Positions 26,016-33,700 of a stretch of DNA of 58,749 nt are shown in pieces. The first letter of the stretch is position 1. Every line of letters starts with the position of its first letter. The position numbers and the translations under genes were made by a program. The stretch covers positions 1 through 58,749 of the forward strand of contig CAMJAP010000007.1 of NCBI GenBank assembly GCA_946403625.1, written 5' to 3'. The notes beneath the pieces are model-generated. The model was not told where the DNA came from. It made no database searches and worked only from the letters and a program-made list of their open reading frames with translations. This DNA comes from an uncultured Lachnospiraceae bacterium. GTDB taxonomy: Bacteria > Bacillota > Clostridia > Lachnospirales > Lachnospiraceae.

Positions 26016-26942
26016 ATGAAAAACAAGATGTTTCAGAAAATTGTAGCTCGTCCGGTAGCAGCTCTGCTGGTTGCAGGGACTTTGTTTGGCGGTGTGCAGC
26101 CGATTTCCGCAGAGGCAGCGGTTCCGGCCGAATTCGCATTGATCTTTAATGCGGACTTCTATGCAAGCAAATATCCGGATGTGGCAGCGGCCTGCGGCGG
26201 CGATGAGACTTTGATGCTGAACCATTTCGTAAACTTCGGTATCGCGGAAGGTCGTCAGGGAAGCGCGGATTTCGATGTCAAAGTATATATGAGCAAGTAC
26301 CCGGATCTGCAGGCGGCATTCGGGAATGATATCACATCCTATTATGTACATTATATGACCGTTGGTAAGGCAGAGGGCCGTACGGCAGTTGCTGCTGCAC
26401 CGGCAGCTCCGAAGACAACGACTGCTGCAAACAGCGGTTCTGATATGTCGGATACCAAGAATATGGACGATCACCTGCGCTGGGAACTGCAGGCAGCGAT
26501 CAACACCTACCGTACCAACAATCATGCGGTAGCGCTTGACAACAGCACGGCGATCATTGATGCGGCGCAGATCCGTGCGGATGAGCTGACTTACAAGTAC
26601 GACCGTATCCGTCCGGACGATCGTAACGGCGACAGCGTACTGGATGACAAGAATTGCCCGCGTCATTATTATCGTGAGCTTCTGTATCGTTCCGGTAACG
26701 GTAATGTATCCGAGATCATGGACGAGTGGACCAAGGCAAATGCGGATGTTAAGAATGTCCTGCTGTACGGCGGATGGCGTCAGATCGGTGTCGGCCACAG
26801 AGTAGCAAACGGCGTTCATTATTGGGCCGTAGAGCTGACCGACGGCGATAACGTGCTGAAGGAAGGTTCCGATTCCGCATCCGGCAATTATCTGCGTGAA
26901 AGATACCGCACACCGCTGGAGATCTCCAGAGAGGATAAGTAA
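26016..26942 (+). CDS. Secreted CAP-like protein with N-terminal surface repeats
   Basis: A 308-residue exported protein. The signal peptide ends near residue 35 (PISAEAA). Two copies of a ~45-residue repeat follow (FYASKYPDVAAACGG with GIAEGR, then YMSKYPDLQAAFGN with GKAEGR), a motif common in Clostridial surface proteins. After an Ala/Thr-rich linker, residues about 150-290 resemble a CAP/SCP-PR1 domain (YDRIRPDD, WRQIGVGHRV, YWAVELTDG). The His expected before RP is Arg, and the second CAP His also appears lost, so any enzymatic role is doubtful. The consensus promoter predicts strong expression. No sorting motif is seen. Confidence 0.75.
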   Translation: MKNKMFQKIVARPVAALLVAGTLFGGVQPISAEAAVPAEFALIFNADFYASKYPDVAAACGGDETLMLNHFVNFGIAEGRQGSADFDVKVYMSKYPDLQAAFGNDITSYYVHYMTVGKAEGRTAVAAAPAAPKTTTAANSGSDMSDTKNMDDHLRWELQAAINTYRTNNHAVALDNSTAIIDAAQIRADELTYKYDRIRPDDRNGDSVLDDKNCPRHYYRELLYRSGNGNVSEIMDEWTKANADVKNVLLYGGWRQIGVGHRVANGVHYWAVELTDGDNVLKEGSDSASGNYLRERYRTPLEISREDK

Positions 26943-26982
26943 AACGAAGCGCGGATATCGTTGAGAAAAGAGCGTATTTTTA

Positions 26983-27019
26983 CAGCTGCCCAGGCCCGTT
27001 TTTCGGTCCCGGGCAGTTG
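26983..27019. other. Long intergenic hairpin without a U-tract
   Basis: CAGCTGCCC (26983-26991) pairs with GGGCAGTTG (27011-27019) over nine bases with one G-U pair, and the inner bases extend the stem with two mismatches around a TTTTT loop. No T-run follows on either strand, so it is not a classical terminator. It lies between the CAP-like gene and leuS and could protect an mRNA end or act in the leuS leader. No T-box consensus is present. Confidence 0.5.
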
Positions 27020-27071
27020 AAATGAAAAGCAATATAACAAAACTATACAAGTGAGGTAAAAGAGAAACACA

Positions 27072-29513
27072 ATGGCAGTACCGTACAATCATCGTGAAAT
27101 CGAAGAAAAATGGACAAAATACTGGAATGAGCATCCGGTAAATGTGGATGACGGAAAGAAGCCGAAGTATTATTGCCTGGATATGTTCCCGTATCCGTCA
27201 GGTTCCGGCTTGCATGTAGGTCACTGGAGAGGCTACGTGATCTCGGATGTTTGGAGCCGCTACAAGATGCTGAACGGCTATTATCTGATCCATCCGATGG
27301 GCTGGGATGCATTCGGTCTGCCGGCAGAAAACTATGCGATCAAGAACGGTGTGCATCCGTCGGTTTCCACGGCACAGAACGTGGCAAACATCAAGCGTCA
27401 GCTGGGACAGATCGCTGCAGTTTACGATTGGGATCGTGAAGTAAATACCACGGATCCGAAGTTCTACAAATGGACTCAGTGGATCTTTGTGCAGATGTTC
27501 AAGAAAGGCCTGGCTTATGAGAAAGAAATGCCCATCAACTGGTGTCCTTCCTGTAAGACCGGTCTGGCAAACGAAGAGGTTGTGGACGGCAAGTGCGAGC
27601 GCTGCCACACCGAAGTAACCAAGAAGAACTTAAAGCAGTGGATGCTCAAGATCACCGCTTATGCAGATCGTCTGTTGGATGATCTGGACAAACTGGAGTG
27701 GCCGGAGAAGGTTAAGAAGATGCAGACCGAGTGGATCGGCCGTTCCTACGGTGCCGAGGTCAACTTCAAGATCGAAGGCCGTGATGACGAGATCACCGTT
27801 TATACCACCCGTCCGGACACCCTGTACGGTGCTACTTTTATGGTACTGGCTCCGGAGCATAAGCTGGCAGCCGGTCTGGCAACCGCCGAGACCAAGGCAG
27901 CCGTAGACGACTATATCTACAAGGCATCCACCAAATCCAACGTGGATCGTATGCAGGATAAGGAAAAGACCGGCGTATTTACCGGATCTTATGCGATCAA
28001 TCCGCTGAACGGTGCAAAGGTACCCATCTGGCTGTCCGATTATGTATTGGCCGATTACGGTACCGGTGCGATCATGTGCGTTCCGGCACACGATGACCGT
28101 GACTTTGCCTTTGCGAAGAAGTTTGATCTGCCGATCATCCAGGTTATTGCAAAAGACGGCAAAGAGATCGAGAACATGGAGGAGGCTTACACCGAAGCCA
28201 GCGGTACCATGATCAATTCCGGCGACTGGAACGGTCAGGAATCCGCAGTGCTGAAGAAGGAAGCACCGGCGATGATCGAAAAGATGGGCTTTGGTAAAAA
28301 GACCACCAACTATAAACTGCGTGACTGGGTATTCTCCCGTCAGCGTTACTGGGGCGAGCCGATCCCCATCGTGCACTGCCCGGATTGCGGATGCGTTCCC
28401 GTACCCGAAGAGGAACTGCCGCTGTTGCTTCCGGATGTAGAGAAGTACGAGCCGACCGGCACCGGCGAATCTCCGCTGGCAGCCATCGACAGCTGGGTAA
28501 ACACCACATGTCCGAAGTGCGGTAAGCCGGCCAAGAGAGAGACCAACACCATGCCGCAGTGGGCAGGTTCTTCCTGGTACTTCCTGCGTTATGTGGACAA
28601 TCACAACGACGATGCATTGGTAAGCCGTGAGAAGGCAGACAAATACCTGCCGGTAGATATGTATGTCGGCGGTGTGGAGCATGCCGTACTGCACTTGCTG
28701 TATTCCCGTTTCTACACCAAATTCTTAAAGGACATCGGTGTGGTAGACTTTGATGAGCCGTTCACCCGTCTGTTCAACCAGGGTATGATCCTGAAGAAGG
28801 CAGCGGATACCGAGAAGTGGGGCGACAAGCCGGTGAAGATGAGTAAGTCCCAGGGTAACGTGGTATCCCCGGATGAACTGGTAATGGACTACGGCTGCGA
28901 TTCCCTGCGTATGTACGAACTCTTCGTAGGACCGCCTGAGTTGGACAGCGAATGGGATCCGAGAGGTATCGACGGCGTATATCGTTTCCTGGCTCGTTTC
29001 TGGACGATGGTTCAGGAGAACAAGGACAAGAATGTGGCGGCAACTCCGGAACTGGAGCGTATCCGCAATAAGATGATCTACGATATCGATCACAGACTGA
29101 ATGCATTCAGCTTAAATACCGTAATCTCCGGCTTTATGGAGTACAATAACAAGCTGGTAGATCTGACCAAGAACGGCGGCGTGGACAAGCAGACACTGGA
29201 AGATGCCGTTATCCTGCTGGCACCGTTTGCACCGCACATTGCGGAAGAACTGTGGCAGGAACTGGGCCACAACGACAGCGTGTTCAATGCGAAGTGGCCG
29301 GTAGCGGATGCTTCCAAGATGCACGAGTCCGAGGTGGAGATCGCGGTACAGATCAACGGCAAGGTAAAGGCAACGATCACCATCGACAAGAATGCCGATA
29401 AGGACAGCGCCATTGCAGCCGGTAAGGAAGCATTGGGCGATAAGCTGACCGGAACCATCGTAAAAGAGATCTATGTTCCGGGCAAGATCGTAAACATCGT
29501 AGTAAAGGCATAA
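27072..29513 (+). CDS. leuS: Leucyl-tRNA synthetase
   Basis: An 813-residue class Ia synthetase that charges tRNA-Leu. The HIGH-type signature LHVGHWRGY is near residue 45. A zinc-binding insertion WCPSCKTG...CERCH is near 157-180. The CP1 editing domain carries TTRPDTLYGATF, and KMSKSQGN is near residue 592. The C-terminal anticodon domain is normal in length. Only 129 bases separate it from the upstream stop, with no T-box antiterminator sequence. A class B sortase gene begins four bases after its stop. Confidence 0.98.
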   Translation: MAVPYNHREIEEKWTKYWNEHPVNVDDGKKPKYYCLDMFPYPSGSGLHVGHWRGYVISDVWSRYKMLNGYYLIHPMGWDAFGLPAENYAIKNGVHPSVSTAQNVANIKRQLGQIAAVYDWDREVNTTDPKFYKWTQWIFVQMFKKGLAYEKEMPINWCPSCKTGLANEEVVDGKCERCHTEVTKKNLKQWMLKITAYADRLLDDLDKLEWPEKVKKMQTEWIGRSYGAEVNFKIEGRDDEITVYTTRPDTLYGATFMVLAPEHKLAAGLATAETKAAVDDYIYKASTKSNVDRMQDKEKTGVFTGSYAINPLNGAKVPIWLSDYVLADYGTGAIMCVPAHDDRDFAFAKKFDLPIIQVIAKDGKEIENMEEAYTEASGTMINSGDWNGQESAVLKKEAPAMIEKMGFGKKTTNYKLRDWVFSRQRYWGEPIPIVHCPDCGCVPVPEEELPLLLPDVEKYEPTGTGESPLAAIDSWVNTTCPKCGKPAKRETNTMPQWAGSSWYFLRYVDNHNDDALVSREKADKYLPVDMYVGGVEHAVLHLLYSRFYTKFLKDIGVVDFDEPFTRLFNQGMILKKAADTEKWGDKPVKMSKSQGNVVSPDELVMDYGCDSLRMYELFVGPPELDSEWDPRGIDGVYRFLARFWTMVQENKDKNVAATPELERIRNKMIYDIDHRLNAFSLNTVISGFMEYNNKLVDLTKNGGVDKQTLEDAVILLAPFAPHIAEELWQELGHNDSVFNAKWPVADASKMHESEVEIAVQINGKVKATITIDKNADKDSAIAAGKEALGDKLTGTIVKEIYVPGKIVNIVVKA

Positions 29514-29517
29514 ATTT

Positions 29518-30690
29518 ATGAACGGGACAGATTTTCCCGTATCACGCAAAGAATTCCGCACGCAGGCGGATTATGAAGCCGCGATGCGGGACAAACGCAA
29601 GATCAATCAACTGCTGCAGGAGCATAACACTGCAACGGAAAAAGGTATTAAGGATCTCTACCGGGTGATGGCATCCGGGGAGATCCGTTTTGAAACAGAC
29701 CTGGGAAAACGCTTTGATGATGCGGTTTATGAACAGTATAAAAATCGTGATCGCGCAGAAAAAGACAGGGATGTTTCAAAAGGGAAAAAGGACAAAAAAG
29801 GCAGAAAAGAAAAACCTTCCGTGAAAGAACCGGCAAAGTCTCTGGACGATTACGATCCGGAAATGCGCAAGCAGATCCTGCTGGAAATGAAAAAAGCGGA
29901 GAAGCGACGCAAAATGGTGATCATGGCGTTTGTTTTTATCGCCATTGCCGGATTCGGTTATTACGCGATCTATTATCTGACGGCGGGAAGAAGCGACGGA
30001 CGAACGGAATCCCTGTCCCATCTGGTGGGATCGGACAAACTGGTCAATATGCGGGAACCCGACGGCTATGTAGCGACACTTACGGATGAAAGCGGCAATC
30101 AGATCACGCTGGAAATCCTGGATAAATATAAAACTCTTTATAATTTGAATCAAGACCTAATCGGATGGGTCAAAATTGACGATACAATAATTGATTACCC
30201 GGTGATGCAGGCAGAGGACAATAACTATTATCTGACGCACAACTTTGACCGGGAGGAGGAAAAAGCGGGAGCATTGTTTTTGGATTGCAACTGCGACATT
30301 GTCCGGGGGAATGATAATTATATTATTTACGGACATCACCTGACCAGCGGAAGAATGTTTTCCAAGCTGGGCGAGTACGAGTCGGAGCGCTATTATGAGA
30401 AACACCCGTACATCCAATTTGACACAATTTATGAGGAAGGCACATATCAGGTGATGTATGCCTTCCGTTCGCGTGTCTATGACGCGGACGAGATCCGATT
30501 CAAGTATTACCAGTTCATCAATGCGCAGTCGGAAGAAGAATTCAATTCCTATATGCGCGAGATGGCAAGAGAATCGTTTTACGACACCGGCGTAACCGCG
30601 GTTTACGGAGACAAATTGCTGACGCTGTCGACCTGTGACTATCAGGAGCAGAACGGACGGTTTGTGGTGGTGGCGAAAAAGATCCGATAA
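29518..30690 (+). CDS. srtB: Class B sortase with long cytoplasmic N-terminus
   Basis: A 390-residue sortase, a membrane transpeptidase that cuts a C-terminal sorting motif and attaches the protein to the cell wall. The catalytic residues are visible: H273 in IIYGHHLTSG, C373 in TLSTC and R381 shortly after (GRFVVV). The downstream RMFSKLGEY and EKHPYIQFDT segments are class B features. The single membrane helix is at about 133-155, so some 130 charged, Lys-rich residues (KGKKDKKGRKEK) lie in the cytoplasm, far more than the short tail usual in sortases. The likely substrate is encoded next door. Class B sortases of Clostridia (C. difficile) accept (S/P)PxTG motifs, which fits the neighbour's TPKTG. 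Confidence 0.93.
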   Translation: MNGTDFPVSRKEFRTQADYEAAMRDKRKINQLLQEHNTATEKGIKDLYRVMASGEIRFETDLGKRFDDAVYEQYKNRDRAEKDRDVSKGKKDKKGRKEKPSVKEPAKSLDDYDPEMRKQILLEMKKAEKRRKMVIMAFVFIAIAGFGYYAIYYLTAGRSDGRTESLSHLVGSDKLVNMREPDGYVATLTDESGNQITLEILDKYKTLYNLNQDLIGWVKIDDTIIDYPVMQAEDNNYYLTHNFDREEEKAGALFLDCNCDIVRGNDNYIIYGHHLTSGRMFSKLGEYESERYYEKHPYIQFDTIYEEGTYQVMYAFRSRVYDADEIRFKYYQFINAQSEEEFNSYMREMARESFYDTGVTAVYGDKLLTLSTCDYQEQNGRFVVVAKKIR

Positions 30691-30729
30691 AAGCATCTCA
30701 TGCAGAATGGGATGATGGAGGGAAATCCT

Positions 30730-33700
30730 ATGGCAGATAACAGAAGACTGACAGAAGAGCAGAAAAGACGCATTGCGGAGGCACACAGGAAGGCGGCGCA
30801 GGGAAATCGGGCGGCTTCCGGTGCAGCGAGCGGAAAAAGTGCATCTTCTGCCAACGGGACGAGACAGAGTGCGACTTCGAATGCCGGGAACCGGACAGCT
30901 TCCGGCAGCCGGTCTTCTGTGAGCGGAAATGCATCTGCTACAAGCGGTAAGAAGAATACGACGACCACAGCCTCCCGGAATGCCTCTGCCAAGAGCGCTC
31001 CGGCCAAAGGGAATGCCAAGTCTGCAGCAAAAACAGAAGCAAACGGCGGCAAAAAGAAAATGACCCCCAAAATGAAACAGACCATTCGCAGAAGCGTAGC
31101 GGGGGTATGTCTGGCTAGTTCCCTGATCATTGCAGCCATCCCGGGAGACCGTTCCGGCGTGGCAAAAGCAGACGATGCCACATGGGAACCGTCTACAACC
31201 AGCGGCCTGGATTACTCTGCGGCAAGCAGCGATACCCGTAACGGCGGCGTCAATCAGGAAGCATTTCTGGATCGCAATACCCATTCGGCAGACCACTGCT
31301 CTTTTTTGGTGTACGGATCCGGCTCTAATTATTCACTGGATTTCCAATATGATTATTATGAAGGCAGCCCCAGCGGCGGCAGTAGAGGTGCCGTGATCAG
31401 CAATTTCAATCAGGCCACCATGAATGCGCAGACCAGAACCGGCAGTGATCCGCTGGTGATCGATCAGTACGTGATCACCGCGTATTCGGAAGTGGAAGAT
31501 TATACTGCGTATGTGGATTATAAGAATGACCTGATGAATCGCTGGTTTGATGTACCGGCCATTGCCGATGCGGCGACTCCGGATCTGAAGATCAATTCCT
31601 ATATTTTGGACAACGATGATAATCCGATCAACGAAAGAGAATATGAATATTCCCTGATCAAAGAGTTTCTTCCTACACCGGAGGAAACCGTGAAAAAGGC
31701 GAAAATGGATTCGGAGAATATTCCGAGGTATTATTGTGAAACCCACAGTCACTCCGGCGAGACCATCAAGGAAGTAAATAATAATACGAAAGATAACACC
31801 GGATATCGGAAATATTCGGATGAGGGAACGTTATACATCTATTGCAAGGAAAGCGGCGGAAATACCGAATTTCTGAAGAAAAACGAGCAGCTGGTGGTGG
31901 GTATCGCATCGGAAGCCTTCGGACAGTACGACTATGTTTCCGGCGGGAACACACAGACACATCAGGCACTGGCAAACTGCAGCTATGTAGAGATCTCACC
32001 GCAGATCATCTATATCGGTGACCGTGCATTCTACAACTGTTCTTCGTTAAAGACCATCGATCTCGGCGGCATCAAAGTCATCGGGAACGGTGTATTTCAG
32101 CATTGCAATAACTTGAATACCGTATATATGTCGGAGGATACCGAACTGATCGGTAAGGAAGCCTTTGAAGGATGCTCCAATCTGAAAAACCTCGGATTGG
32201 AAGGCGAAGTATTTGACGGCTCCGGTGCGGTATTCCCCAGTACGGTAAAAGGCTTTGCGTTCGGATCCTTTGCCAATTGCGAGAGCCTGCAGAAACTGGA
32301 TTTCTCCAATACCTATAACGGAACCACCATCGGGGAATATGCATTCTACAATTTGAACAGCGTCAGCGATATCATCTTCCCGGAAGGCTCCACCATGTCC
32401 ATCGGTACGGCAGCATTTGCCATCGATGACGGTACCAACAACAAACTGAAAAAGTTTGAGTTCCCGAACCTGCACAGCAATTATACCAGCCCGTCGGCAC
32501 CCAGCGGAACGACCAATTATCAGTTTGAATACGAAAACGGAAAGACCTATACCTCCAGGATCGGCGATTATATTCTGGCAAATCGAACTGCTCTGGAAGA
32601 TGTTACCTTCCATTCTCTGGGTACCGCATCCGTCGGATACAGCGATGCGGATAAGGGAAGCTGGCAGTGGGTTCCATACAGCACCGTGCAGAACTGCAAG
32701 TCGTTAAAGACCGTGCATTTCTCACAGGACGAAGGCTTTGTTGCCTTTGATGACCGTCTGTTCCGTCATGTGGAAGAGCCGGAATTCTGTGTCTGGGGAC
32801 CGGGAGAGGCAAGTTCCTATACAACGGCAGATAACAAAAAGTATGCAAGACCGCGTATCTGTACCTGGACCGCCAAAGCAAACAACGGTCTGGATTATGT
32901 TCCGTACCGCTATCAGGTCGGAGATGATGTGCATTATGAAGTAGGCATGGAAGATGAATCCAGCGACTGCAAATATATCTGTGATATCATCACCGATCGT
33001 CCGGCCAACGGAGAGGCAACACTACAGAACTGTATCTATTATCCGGGAGATGAAGGCAAGGAACTGGGCCTGACCAGGGAGGAACCGTTTGTATTACCCA
33101 GTCAGGTGGGCAAGTACCAGTTGACCCAGTTGGGCGGCTTTGATCTGGATTGGAGACAGAGTTTCGATCCGGAACTGAAGAAGAATATCCATCATCTTAT
33201 GATGAAAGACGGATCGGTCAAATATATCGGTGACAGTGCTTTTTCCGGTGCGGAAAAACTGGAGAGCGTTACCATGCCGAAGGATATCCAGCGGATCGGC
33301 GATCTGGCATTCGGCGATACTCCGAATCTGCGGGATGTTTATTGGGGCATGAATTCCTCTGCCAACAATATTTCCAAGGACGCTTTCTATACCAAGGGCG
33401 ATCGTCTGTATTTCCATGGCAATGTGACGGACAGCTATTATCCGTTTAACTATGCAATGGGTGAAAACTATATCAATACCGAGGAAACCAGGATCTGCTA
33501 TGTGACGGATGCGGACGGAGACGGTTTCTCCCAGGGACTGAAAATGATCCGCGATAACGCGTCTACCGATATCGTGCTGATCGATTATCCGCATATCAAC
33601 GATCTGAACAGCCAGAACAGTAACGATAAGGGGCTGGCGATCGTATACTGCAAGGTCATGGGCCTCAGCAAGCCGTCCTGGATCAGCGATGAACTGTGGA

